A stretch of DNA of 19,045 nucleotides. Source: Actinomycetes bacterium (GTDB lineage: Bacteria; Actinomycetota; CALGFH01). Made by a program: the position numbers and the translations under genes. The stretch is taken from positions 1-19,045 of the forward strand of contig JASLIH010000206.1 in NCBI GenBank assembly GCA_030152105.1, written 5' to 3'. The notes beneath the pieces are model-generated. The model was not told the origin of the DNA. It ran no database searches and saw only the letters and a program-made list of their open reading frames with translations. Shown here piece by piece: positions 1 through 6,585 of the stretch (its first letter is position 1; every line of letters starts with the position of its first letter).

Positions 1-118
1 TCTTGTAGCCGTCGCTCTGGATGGCCGAGAAGTGGACGAAGACGTCGTCGCCGCCGTTGCGGGCGATGAAGCCGTAGCCCTTCTCGTTGCTGAACCACTT
101 GACGGTGCCTTCAGGCAA
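1..118 (-). CDS. Cold-shock domain protein (5' part, runs off window)
   Basis: Only the first 39 codons lie in the window; the gene continues past position 1. The peptide begins [18 protein letters not shown] and continues with [10 protein letters not shown]. This gives the RNP1-like KGYGFI and RNP2-like VFVHFS motifs of the small CspA-type beta-barrel proteins that bind single-stranded DNA or RNA and act as RNA chaperones. The start is a TTG at 116-118. It is chosen because an AGGAGG ribosome binding site lies 8 nt upstream (127-132) and no ATG or GTG is available in frame at the right distance. A candidate promoter lies at 190-218, so the gene is probably its own unit after hisG. The family is clear; which csp paralogue it is cannot be said. 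Confidence 0.9.
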   Translation of the reverse strand, partial: MPEGTVKWFSNEKGYGFIARNGGDDVFVHFSAIQSDGYK

Positions 119-126
119 CGTGCTTC

Positions 127-132
127 CCTCCT
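127..132 (-). promoter_or_regulatory. Ribosome binding site of the csp gene
   Basis: AGGAGG on the minus strand, 8 nt before the TTG codon at 116-118. It supports the unusual TTG start. Confidence 0.75.
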
Positions 133-189
133 GTCGACCCCCGGCGGCCTCGACACCGGTTGCTGAGGCATGTCGGCCGGGCCGCGCGG

Positions 190-218
190 ACTGTACCGCG
201 ACGCCAACTTGGGCACAA
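190..218 (-). promoter_or_regulatory. Candidate promoter of the csp gene
   Basis: On the minus strand a -35-like TTGTGC (213-218) is followed after 17 bp by a -10-like TACAGT (190-195). Transcription would begin near 183, giving a leader of about 65 nt before the TTG start, a length usual for cold-shock genes. It lies in the 129-bp gap after hisG, in which I see no convincing terminator. This is a motif match by eye only. Confidence 0.5.
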
Positions 219-247
219 GCGCAGGTCAAAACGCTCAAACCGCCTGG

Positions 248-1123
248 TCAGGCGACGATCTTGGAGATCGGGAGCTCGAGGATGTCGAACGCTCCGGCGG
301 CCTTGAGGGTGGGGATCAACCGGTTGACACCCGCCTTGTCGACCACCGTCTCGACGGCGTGGAAGCCCGAGTCGGCGAGCTCGTTGACGGTCGGGGCCTT
401 CATCGAGGGGAGCACGGCCAGCACCCGGGCCAGGTCGGCGTCGGCCACGTTGAGCTTGATCAGCACCTTGGAGCGGGCCGTGGCCGCCCCGACCAGCAGG
501 GTGACCAGGTCGTCCATGGCCTGGCGGCGCTCGGGGTCGGCGGCCGCCTCGGGGTTGGCCACCACCTCGGTGAAGGAGGTGAGCAGGGTGGCGATGACCA
601 CCATGCCGTGGCTGCGCAGGGTGGAGCCGGTCTCGGTGAGGTCGACGACCGCGTCCACGATCTCGGGCACCTTGGCCTCGGTGGCCCCATAGGAGGGGAA
701 GATCCGGGCCGGGAGGCCCAGCTCGGCGAAGAACCGCCTGGTCAGGTTGGGGAACTCGGTGGAGACGCGCAGCCCTGGCTGGAGGTCCTGAGGGCGGGTG
801 ACGCCGAGGTCGCGGTGGACGGCCAGCACCACCTTGACCGGGTTGGAGGTCTGCTTGGAGTAGGGCAGCTCGGCCAGGCTGACCACCTTGGCGCCGGTCT
901 CCTCGATCCAGTCCCGGCCGGTGATGCCGAGGTCGAAGAAGCCCTCCTCGACATAGCGGGGGATCTCCTGGGGCCGCAGCAGCGACACCCGCTCCACCCG
1001 TGGGTCGTCGACGGCGCCGTGGTAGTCGCGCTCGCTCCCCCGCTTGACGGGCAGGTCGGCGGCCTCGAACAGGGCCAGGGTGGCCCGCTCCAGGCTCCCC
1101 TTGGGCAGCACCAGCTTGAGCAC
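248..1123 (-). CDS. hisG: ATP phosphoribosyltransferase, long form (HisG)
   Basis: Catalyses the first step of histidine synthesis, joining ATP and PRPP to phosphoribosyl-ATP in the cytoplasm. The 291-residue product starts MLKLVLPKGSLE and has the periplasmic-binding-like catalytic fold with FFDLGITGRDW and the PRPP-binding stretch VVDLTETGSTLRSHGM. The C-terminal 75 or so residues (IKLNVADADL to ILELPISKIV) form the histidine-sensing regulatory domain of long-form HisG. Such enzymes are normally feedback-inhibited hexamers that need no HisZ. The GTG at 1121-1123 is chosen because GAGGAGGAG lies 7 nt upstream. The gene begins 17 nt after ribH and looks like the last gene of the riboflavin operon. 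The partner gene hisE, often next to hisG in actinobacteria, is not in the window. Confidence 0.95.
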   Translation of the reverse strand: MLKLVLPKGSLERATLALFEAADLPVKRGSERDYHGAVDDPRVERVSLLRPQEIPRYVEEGFFDLGITGRDWIEETGAKVVSLAELPYSKQTSNPVKVVLAVHRDLGVTRPQDLQPGLRVSTEFPNLTRRFFAELGLPARIFPSYGATEAKVPEIVDAVVDLTETGSTLRSHGMVVIATLLTSFTEVVANPEAAADPERRQAMDDLVTLLVGAATARSKVLIKLNVADADLARVLAVLPSMKAPTVNELADSGFHAVETVVDKAGVNRLIPTLKAAGAFDILELPISKIVA

Positions 1124-1130
1124 GACGCGT

Positions 1131-1139
1131 CTCCTCCTC
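1131..1139 (-). promoter_or_regulatory. Ribosome binding site of hisG
   Basis: GAGGAGGAG on the minus strand, ending 7 nt before the GTG at 1123. It lies entirely in the 17-nt ribH-hisG spacer and fixes the hisG start. Confidence 0.8.
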
Positions 1140-1140
1140 G

Positions 1141-1617
1141 TCAGTCCGGCTTGTCGATCGCTTCCAGCAGGCCGGCCATCTCCAGGGCGCCGACGGCGGC
1201 CTCGGCGCCCTTGTTGCCGGCCTTGCCGCCGGCACGGTCGAGCGCCTGCTCCATGGTGTCGCAGGTGAGCACCGCGAACGCCACCGGCACCCCGGTGGCC
1301 CGGCTGACCGCGGCCAGCCCGGCGGCGGCCTGCCCGGCCACGTGGTCGAAGTGGGGGGTGGCGCCGCGGACGACCGCCCCGACGGCCACGACGGCGGCGT
1401 AGCGCCCGCTGGCGGCGAGCCGCTCGGCGGCCAGCGGCAGCTCGAAGGCGCCCGGCACCCAGGCCAGGTCGATGTCGGCCTCGGCCACCCCGTGGCGGCG
1501 CAGCTCCTCCACCGCCCCGGCGACCAGCGGGTCGGTGACCAGCCGGTTGAACCGGCTGGCGGCGATGGCCACCCGGCGCCCCCTGCCGTCGATGGAACCT
1601 TCGTAGACCCTGCTCAT
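1141..1617 (-). CDS. ribH: 6,7-dimethyl-8-ribityllumazine synthase (RibH)
   Basis: Condenses 5-amino-6-ribitylaminouracil with 3,4-dihydroxy-2-butanone 4-phosphate to give lumazine, the penultimate step of riboflavin synthesis. The 158-residue length is usual for the family. Visible motifs are SRFN near residue 22, VPGAFELP near 54, the phosphate and catalytic-histidine segment [14 protein letters not shown] near 80-93, and the C-terminal CDTMEQA followed by [13 protein letters not shown]. The ATG at 1615-1617 overlaps the ribBA stop as ATGA, so translation is coupled. RibH normally forms pentamers or a 60-subunit capsid around RibE. All active-site motifs appear intact. Confidence 0.97.
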   Translation of the reverse strand: MSRVYEGSIDGRGRRVAIAASRFNRLVTDPLVAGAVEELRRHGVAEADIDLAWVPGAFELPLAAERLAASGRYAAVVAVGAVVRGATPHFDHVAGQAAAGLAAVSRATGVPVAFAVLTCDTMEQALDRAGGKAGNKGAEAAVGALEMAGLLEAIDKPD

Positions 1618-2885
1618 CTGACCGTCTCCCCTTTCTCCGGGGGGTTGGGCTCCAGGCCCCCGGCCCCCCCGTCGTCACCTGGCAGCTCCAGCAGGTGCCC
1701 CATGCGCTCGCGCTTGGTTCTGAGATAGCGGAGGTTCTCGGGGTTGGGGCGGGTCTGGAGCGGCACCCGCTCGACGATCTGGAGGCCGAAGCCGTCCAGG
1801 CCGCCGTACTTGGCCGGGTTGTTGGTGAGCAGGCGCATGGTGGTCACCCCCAGGTCGACCAGGATCTGGGAGCCGATCCCGTACTCGCGCCCGTCGACCG
1901 GGAGGCCAAGGTCGAGGTTGGCGTCGACGGTGTCGCGGCCCTGCTCCTGGAGGCTGTAGGCGCGCAGCTTGTGGCCGAGGCCGATGCCGCGGCCCTCGTG
2001 CCCGCGCAGGTAGACCAGCACCCCGAGGCCCTCGGCGGCGATGCGGGCCAGGGCGTCCTCCAGCTGGGGGCCGCAGTCGCAGCGCAGGCTCCCAAGGGCG
2101 TCGCCGGTCAGGCACTCGGAGTGGACCCGCACGAGCAGGTTGCCCTCCCCCTGGACCGCCCCCTTGACCATGGCCAGATGCTGCTCGCCGTCCAGCAGCG
2201 ACTCATAGGCGTAGGCGGTGAAGTCGCCCCAGCGGGTCGGGATGCGGGCCTCGGCGACCCGCTTGACCAGCTTCTCGTGCTGGCGCCGGGACCGGATGAG
2301 GTCGGCGATGGAGATGAGGGGGAGGCCGTGGGCGGCGGCGAAGCGCTCCAGCTGGGGCAGGCGGGCCATCTCGCCGCTGTCGTCGACGATCTCGCACAGC
2401 ACCGCCGCCGGGGCGCGGCCGGCCAGCCGGGCCAGGTCGACGGCGGCCTCGGTGTGGCCGGCCCGCTTCAGGACCCCGCCCTCGCGGTAGCGCAGCGGGA
2501 AGATGTGGCCGGGCCGGACCAGGTCGGCCGGCCGGGTCGCCGGGTCGATCAGGGCCTGGATGGTGGTGGCCCGGTCGGCGGCCGAGATGCCGGTGCTGGT
2601 GCCGGCGCGGGCGTCGACCGAGACGGTGAAGGCGGTCCGGTAGGGGGCGGTGTTGGTCGTCACCATCAGGGGCAGGTCGAGCTCGTCGAGCCGCTCCCCG
2701 AGCATCGGGGTGCAGATCACCCCGGAGGTGTGGCGGACGAAGAAGCCGACCGTCTCGGGGGTGGCCGCGTCGGCGGTCATGATCAGGTCGCCCTCGTTCT
2801 CGCGGTCGGCGTCGTCGACGACCACGACCATGCCGCCGGCGGCCAGGGCGGCCACCGCGTCCTCGACGCTGGCGAAGGCGGTCAC
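1614..2885 (-). CDS. ribBA: Bifunctional DHBP synthase / GTP cyclohydrolase II (RibBA)
   Basis: Supplies both precursors of riboflavin: the N-terminal half converts ribulose 5-phosphate to dihydroxybutanone phosphate, and the C-terminal half opens GTP. The product has 423 residues. The RibB half (about 1-205) shows [18 protein letters not shown] and [13 protein letters not shown]. The RibA half (about 206-400) shows VHSECLTGD and LRCDCGPQL, giving zinc ligands Cys258, Cys269 and Cys271, then [11 protein letters not shown] and [12 protein letters not shown]. The last 20 or so residues are a Gly/Pro-rich tail. The GTG at 2883-2885 is chosen because GGGAGG lies 8 nt upstream and it overlaps the ribE stop as GTGA. 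Both halves look catalytically complete, unlike some actinobacterial RibBA paralogues with one dead domain. Confidence 0.97.
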   Translation of the reverse strand: MTAFASVEDAVAALAAGGMVVVVDDADRENEGDLIMTADAATPETVGFFVRHTSGVICTPMLGERLDELDLPLMVTTNTAPYRTAFTVSVDARAGTSTGISAADRATTIQALIDPATRPADLVRPGHIFPLRYREGGVLKRAGHTEAAVDLARLAGRAPAAVLCEIVDDSGEMARLPQLERFAAAHGLPLISIADLIRSRRQHEKLVKRVAEARIPTRWGDFTAYAYESLLDGEQHLAMVKGAVQGEGNLLVRVHSECLTGDALGSLRCDCGPQLEDALARIAAEGLGVLVYLRGHEGRGIGLGHKLRAYSLQEQGRDTVDANLDLGLPVDGREYGIGSQILVDLGVTTMRLLTNNPAKYGGLDGFGLQIVERVPLQTRPNPENLRYLRTKRERMGHLLELPGDDGGAGGLEPNPPEKGETVR

Positions 2886-3523
2886 TGGCGCATCCTCCCG
2901 TCCACTGACGTCTCGTACGCGCCCGCCCGCATCGGGCTCACCAGCCGCTCGACGTACTTGGCGACCACGTCCACCTCCAGCTGCACCGGGTCGCCCGGGC
3001 GGCGGTCGCCGAGGGTGGTCACCTCCAGGGTGTGCGGCACCAGGGCGACCGCGAACCAGCCGGCCCCGACCCCGGCCACGGTCAGGCTGACCCCGTCGAC
3101 CGCGATCGACCCCTTCTCGACCACGTACCGTTCCAGGTCGGGCGGCAGCTCGACCCTGACCTCCTCGCCCAGACCTCCCGGGGTCCGGTCGATGATCCTG
3201 GCCACCCCGTCGACGTGGCCCTGGACCAGGTGGCCGCCGAGGCGGCCGCCGAGGGCCATGGGCCGTTCCAGGTTGACCCGGGCCCCGGCGGCCAGGCCGC
3301 CCAGGGCGGTGCGGCGCAGGGTCTCGGCGACCAGGTCGGCCGCGAACCCGGCGGCGGCCGGCGCGGCCACGGTCACACAGCAGCCGTTGACCGCCACCGA
3401 CTCGCCCAGCCGCAGGTCCCCGGCCAGCCAGGGGGCCTGGATCTCCAGCCGCGCCCCGCCGCCGTCGGCGGCCACGGCCAGCGCGGCCACGGTGCCGGTC
3501 CCTTCCACGATCCCGGTGAACAT
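2882..3523 (-). CDS. ribE: Riboflavin synthase alpha subunit (RibE)
   Basis: Dismutates two 6,7-dimethyl-8-ribityllumazine molecules into riboflavin and the pyrimidine that RibH re-uses. The 213-residue protein starts with the signature [10 protein letters not shown]. It consists of two tandem lumazine-binding beta-barrels: barrel 1 carries VNGCCVTV and barrel 2 carries [10 protein letters not shown]-terminal helix probably drives trimerisation. The start ATG (3521-3523) overlaps the ribD stop as TGATG, with AAGGAGGAAGG just upstream inside ribD; the stop overlaps ribBA. The gene is also called ribC in actinobacteria; function is clear from the duplicated domain. Confidence 0.97.
   Translation of the reverse strand: MFTGIVEGTGTVAALAVAADGGGARLEIQAPWLAGDLRLGESVAVNGCCVTVAAPAAAGFAADLVAETLRRTALGGLAAGARVNLERPMALGGRLGGHLVQGHVDGVARIIDRTPGGLGEEVRVELPPDLERYVVEKGSIAVDGVSLTVAGVGAGWFAVALVPHTLEVTTLGDRRPGDPVQLEVDVVAKYVERLVSPMRAGAYETSVDGRMRQ
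2894..2899 (-). promoter_or_regulatory. Ribosome binding site of ribBA
   Basis: GGGAGG on the minus strand inside the last codons of ribE, 8 nt before the GTG at 2885. It decides the ribBA start over upstream in-frame codons. Confidence 0.7.
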
Positions 3524-4656
3524 CAGCCTTCCTCCTTGGCGCATGGAAACGCCACGATCCGCAGGTCGCCGCCGAGGCGGTCGGCCGAGGCCAGGCGCAG
3601 CCGGCGGGCATCGGCCAGGGTCGCGGCGCCGTCGCCGCCCAGCAGCCCGGGCGCGGCCTGGCCGCCGATGGCCAGCGGGGCCAGATACCAGACCAGCCGG
3701 TCGGCCAGCCCGGCCGCCCACAGGCTGGCCTGCAGCCGGGGGCCGCCCTCGACCAGCAGCTCCAGCACCCCCCGCTCCCCCAGCACCCGCGCCAGATCCT
3801 CGAGATCGACCCCATGACCACCCCCCCGAACCGCGACCATCCCGCAGACGGCGACCTCGGCCCCGGCGGCCTTCCAGGCGTCGACGGCGGTGGCCGGGGC
3901 GGCCGGGGTGGTGGCGACCAGGGTCTCGGCCTCGGTGTCGAACAGGTGGCCGCCGGGCCCGACCCGGCCGGCGGCGTCGACCAGCACCCGCAGGGGCTGG
4001 CGGCCGGCCCAGCCGGGCAGGCGCACGGTGAGCCGGGGGTCGTCGGCCAGGGCCGTGCCGGCGCCCACCATCACCGCGTCGGCCTCGGCCCGCAGCCGGT
4101 GGGCGTCGGCCCGGGCGGCCGGCCCGGTGATCCACTGGGAGCTGCCGTCGGGGGCCGCCACCTTGCCGTCCAGGCTGGCCGCGGCCTTGAGGGTGACCCG
4201 GGGCCGCCCGAGGCGGCGGTGGGTCAGGTAGGCGGCGTTCTGGGTGGCCGCCGCCTCCGCGCCCACGCCCAGCTCGACCGCCACCCCGGCCGCCCGCAGC
4301 CGGGCCAGCCCGGCCCCGTCGACCCGCGGGTCGGGGTCCTGGACGGCCGCCACCACCCTGGCCACCCCGGCCGCGACCAGGGCGTCGGCGCAGGGGGGGG
4401 TGCGCCCGTGATGGGCGCACGGCTCCAGGGTCACATAGCAGGTCGACCCGGCCGCCGCCGCTCCGGCCGCGGCCAGCGCCTCCGCCTCGGCGTGGGCCCG
4501 CCCGGCGGCCCGGTGGAAGCCCTCCCCGACGACCCGGCCGTCGCGGACCAGCACGGCGCCCACCATCGGGTTCGGGCTGACCCGGCCGCGCCCGCCTTCG
4601 GCCAATGCCAGGGCACGCTCCATCCAGGCCCCGCCGGGTTCCCGCTCGGTTGCCAC
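3523..4656 (-). CDS. ribD: Bifunctional riboflavin deaminase/reductase (RibD)
   Basis: Carries out the second and third steps of riboflavin synthesis: deamination of the pyrimidine from GTP, then NADPH reduction of its ribosyl side chain. The 377-residue protein has an N-terminal cytidine-deaminase-like domain (about 1-145) with zinc ligands in HAEAEA (His55, Glu57 proton shuttle) and [12 protein letters not shown] (Cys80, Cys89). A dihydrofolate-reductase-like domain follows (about 150-377) with [19 protein letters not shown] and LLVEGGPRL. The GTG at 4654-4656 is chosen because AGGAGG lies 6 nt upstream; the GTG just before it is only 3 nt from that site. An in-frame extension to 4830 would run through the riboswitch and is rejected. 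Translation is probably controlled by the FMN riboswitch upstream. Confidence 0.95.
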   Translation of the reverse strand: MATEREPGGAWMERALALAEGGRGRVSPNPMVGAVLVRDGRVVGEGFHRAAGRAHAEAEALAAAGAAAAGSTCYVTLEPCAHHGRTPPCADALVAAGVARVVAAVQDPDPRVDGAGLARLRAAGVAVELGVGAEAAATQNAAYLTHRRLGRPRVTLKAAASLDGKVAAPDGSSQWITGPAARADAHRLRAEADAVMVGAGTALADDPRLTVRLPGWAGRQPLRVLVDAAGRVGPGGHLFDTEAETLVATTPAAPATAVDAWKAAGAEVAVCGMVAVRGGGHGVDLEDLARVLGERGVLELLVEGGPRLQASLWAAGLADRLVWYLAPLAIGGQAAPGLLGGDGAATLADARRLRLASADRLGGDLRIVAFPCAKEEG

Positions 4657-4684
4657 CACTGCCCTCCTGCCCAGGGCGTGGTGG
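4653..4684 (-). promoter_or_regulatory. Sequestering hairpin over ribD start site (riboswitch expression platform)
   Basis: On the minus strand CCACCAC (4684-4678) pairs perfectly with GTGGTGG (4659-4653), and GCCCT (4677-4673) pairs with AGGGC (4665-4661). One A is bulged (4660) and the loop has 7 nt. The GTG start codon lies in the outer stem and AGGAGG (4668-4663) is split between inner stem and loop, so the folded hairpin would hide the ribosome binding site. No U-tract follows, which argues for translational control and not termination. Seen in the sequence; the fold is not tested. Confidence 0.75.
4663..4668 (-). promoter_or_regulatory. Ribosome binding site of ribD
   Basis: AGGAGG on the minus strand, 6 nt before the GTG at 4656, inside the sequestering hairpin. 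Confidence 0.8.
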
Positions 4685-4721
4685 AGGTCGCGCCGGGCAT
4701 GGCAGCCCAGAGCGCGGCCGC

Positions 4722-4845
4722 CGCCTCCTTCCATCCGGACTGTCACCGTCGGCCCCTGAGTTCCACAGGGTCCACCCCGGCCGGTTGCGGCCGGGGGTCG
4801 CGGGCTCTCACCGCCGGTGGGGACTTCCACCCCGCCCCGGAGACG
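4722..4845 (-). ncRNA. FMN riboswitch aptamer (RFN element)
   Basis: The minus strand carries the conserved RFN core in order: GGGGCGGGGTGGAAGTCCCC, then ACCGGCGGTGAGAGCCCGCGA, a variable stem (CCCCGGCC with GGCCGGGG), a CCCTG/CAGGG stem, and finally GCCGACGGTGACAGTCCGGA followed by TGG. The closing helix P1 is visible as CGTCTCC (4845-4839) with GGAGGCG (4728-4722), one G-U pair. These blocks match the known FMN-binding consensus closely. The element ends 65 nt before the ribD start, so FMN is expected to repress ribD-ribE-ribBA-ribH-hisG. The downstream hairpin at 4653-4684 is the likely expression platform. Confidence 0.96.
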
Positions 4846-4864
4846 CGCGTGCTACGTCACCAGC

Positions 4865-4893
4865 AGCGTACACCCAGCGTGCGGGGGCTAGAA
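4865..4893 (-). promoter_or_regulatory. Weak candidate promoter of the rib operon
   Basis: A -10-like TACGCT (4870-4865) lies 17 bp after a poor -35 match TTCTAG (4893-4888). Transcription would begin near 4858, just before the aptamer starts at 4845, which is the main argument for it. The -35 match is weak; the operon may also be read through from the response-regulator gene. Confidence 0.3.
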
Positions 4894-4898
4894 GGGCG

Positions 4899-5834
4899 CT
4901 AGAAGCCGTCGCTGCGGCGGTCCATGGCGTAGCTGGAGCCCTGCTGGCGCTTGGCCACGTGCTTGAGCTCGGTGGCGGTGGCGACGAGCTCGCGGTGGTT
5001 GGCGAAGACCCGCTGGGCGCTGGAGGCGATCCCGAGGGAGACCGAGACGATCGGGAAGCGGCGGAGCTGGCCCTGGCGGTCCTCCAGGTCGATCGAGCCG
5101 GCGCCGGCGTCCTCGGGGTCGTACAGGGTGGGGACGCGGTCGTCGAAGCTGGAGATCACCCGGCTGGCGAAGGCCTCGGCCGCCTCCGGGGAGACCAGGG
5201 CCACGAAGTCGTCGCCGCCGATGTGGCCCACGAACCCGTCGGGGCCGGCCGCGTCCTGGGCGGCCCGCCGCAGCACCTGGGCGAACAGCGAGATGACCTC
5301 GTCGCCGCGGAGGAACCCGTAGCGGTCGTTGTAGGACTTGAAGTTGTCCAGGTCGGCGTAGGCGACCGCGACCGCCTTGCCGCGCTCCATGCGCTGGGCG
5401 ATCTCCTGCTCGATCCGGAGGTTGCCGGGCAGCCCGGTCAGCGGCGACAGCGAGCGCATCTCGCTGGCCCGGCGCAGGGTCGTCTTGACCCGGGCCACCA
5501 GCTCCATGGGGTCGAACGGCTTGATGATGTAGTCGTCGGCCCCGGCGGTCAGGCCGAGCACCTTGTCGGCCGAGAGCGACTTGGCGGTCAGCATGATCAC
5601 CGGGATGTGGGCGCTGCGGCCGTCGGCCCGCAGCTTGGTGCAGACCTCGTAGCCGTCCATCCGGGGCATCATCACGTCGAGCAGGATCAGGTTGGGCTGC
5701 ACGTCGAGGGCCTTGGTGAGCGCGTCCTGGCCGTCGTGGGCCGTGATCACCTCGAAGCCCTCCAGCCGGAGGTTGACCTCGACGAACCGCACGATGTCGC
5801 GGTCGTCGTCGGCGATCAGGACCATCTCGTCCAC
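4899..5834 (-). CDS. Receiver-GGDEF response regulator with GGDDF signature
   Basis: A 311-residue two-domain signalling protein. Residues 4-120 form a CheY-like receiver with acidic pocket D9-D11, phospho-acceptor Asp53 (ILLDVMMPRMDGYEV), Thr83 and Lys105 (IIKPF). Residues 130-311 form a GGDEF domain with LTGLPGN, YADLDNFKSYNDRYG and the signature GGDDF (206-210) in place of GGDEF. The usual RxxD inhibitory site before the signature is absent, and about 30 extra residues (231-260, containing LYDPEDAGAG) precede the last strands. It may make cyclic di-GMP on phosphorylation or merely bind nucleotide; the sequence cannot decide. No histidine kinase is nearby. The GTG start (5834) is 2 nt past the rpe stop; ATG at 5825 is an alternative. 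Confidence 0.9.
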   Translation of the reverse strand: MDEMVLIADDDRDIVRFVEVNLRLEGFEVITAHDGQDALTKALDVQPNLILLDVMMPRMDGYEVCTKLRADGRSAHIPVIMLTAKSLSADKVLGLTAGADDYIIKPFDPMELVARVKTTLRRASEMRSLSPLTGLPGNLRIEQEIAQRMERGKAVAVAYADLDNFKSYNDRYGFLRGDEVISLFAQVLRRAAQDAAGPDGFVGHIGGDDFVALVSPEAAEAFASRVISSFDDRVPTLYDPEDAGAGSIDLEDRQGQLRRFPIVSVSLGIASSAQRVFANHRELVATATELKHVAKRQQGSSYAMDRRSDGF

Positions 5835-5836
5835 GC

Positions 5837-6502
5837 TTAGCCTGCCCCCCCGTCGATCAGTTCCCGGAACGCCTTGGCGGCGGCGGCCGGGTCGTCGGCG
5901 CCGAAGATGGCGCTGCCGACCACGAACACGTCGGCGCCCGCCTTCAGGCACCGTGGCAGCGTGGCGGCGTTGACGCCGCCGTCGACCTGGAGGGCGACCG
6001 GCCGCCCGGCCCCGGCGATGGCCCGGCGGGCCGCGGTGATCTTGGGCAGCACCTGGTCGTCGAAGGCCTGGCCGCCGAAGCCGGGCTCGACCGTCATGGT
6101 CAGGACCAGGTCGAGGCTGTCCAGGTAGGGCAGGACCTCTTCCAGTGGCGTGCCCGGCTTGAGGGCCAGGCCGGCGTCCAGGCCGTGCTCGGCGGCCGCC
6201 TCCAGCGCCCGTGCCGGGTCCTCCAGCGCCTCGACGTGCATGGACACCCCGCCGGCCCCGGCCTCGGCCAGCGCCGGCAGCAGCGCCTCGGGGTTGTCGA
6301 CCATCAGGTGGCAGTCGAGGTAACGGCCGGTGTGGGGCCGCAGGGCGGCCACCACCGGCGGGCCCAGGGTGAGGTTTGGGACGAAATGTCCGTCCATGAC
6401 GTCGAGGTGGATCCAATCGGCGGCCTCTTCGACCAGCCGGACCTGATCGGCCAGCTGGGCGAGGTCGGCGTTGAGCACCGACGGTGCCAGGCGTCGGATC
6501 AC
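5837..6502 (-). CDS. rpe: Ribulose-phosphate 3-epimerase (Rpe)
   Basis: Interconverts ribulose 5-phosphate and xylulose 5-phosphate in the pentose phosphate pathway. The 221-residue TIM barrel shows LAPSVLNAD at the N terminus, the metal-site segment IHLDVMDGHFVPNLTLG (about 31-47), DCHLMVDNP, TVEPGFGGQAF, QVDGGVNAATLP with the second catalytic Asp, and VVGSAIFG. All catalytic motifs are intact and the length is normal. It starts with GTG (6500-6502) behind TAGGAG and lies 78 nt after rsmB. Its substrate ribulose 5-phosphate is also the substrate of the RibB half of RibBA encoded just downstream. Confidence 0.97.
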   Translation of the reverse strand: MIRRLAPSVLNADLAQLADQVRLVEEAADWIHLDVMDGHFVPNLTLGPPVVAALRPHTGRYLDCHLMVDNPEALLPALAEAGAGGVSMHVEALEDPARALEAAAEHGLDAGLALKPGTPLEEVLPYLDSLDLVLTMTVEPGFGGQAFDDQVLPKITAARRAIAGAGRPVALQVDGGVNAATLPRCLKAGADVFVVGSAIFGADDPAAAAKAFRELIDGGAG

Positions 6503-6561
6503 GGAGCTCCTAGGACGTGGACCATTGTCGTTGCTGATGGTATCGGCGGGCTGGGGGAGAA

Positions 6562-6585
6562 GGTGAGCGGCGTTTGCCGGTCACC
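6562..6585 (-). terminator. Hairpin across the rsmB stop codon
   Basis: On the minus strand GGTGA and TCACC enclose CGGC-AAAC-GCCG, giving 5 plus 4 base pairs around one C-C mismatch. It is followed by TTCTCC and not by a true U-tract. It overlaps the rsmB stop (6581-6583). It could be a weak terminator or an mRNA-end stabiliser between rsmB and rpe; as a terminator it is only a candidate. Confidence 0.35.

Noticed and set aside
111..1235. Minus-strand frame overlapping hisG and the csp start region.
   Set aside because: Arg/Pro/Gly-rich shadow of hisG in another frame without any motif.
1695..4031. A 778-codon open frame on the plus strand opposite ribBA-ribE-ribD, and other long plus-strand frames across the window.
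   Set aside because: In very GC-rich coding DNA the opposite strand stays open by base composition. The translation is low-complexity Gly/Ala/Arg/Gln without motifs, and the minus-strand genes are unmistakable.
4657..4830. An N-terminal extension of ribD starting at 4830.
   Set aside because: It would translate the FMN riboswitch; the conserved RNA motifs and the AGGAGG before 4656 show the true start.
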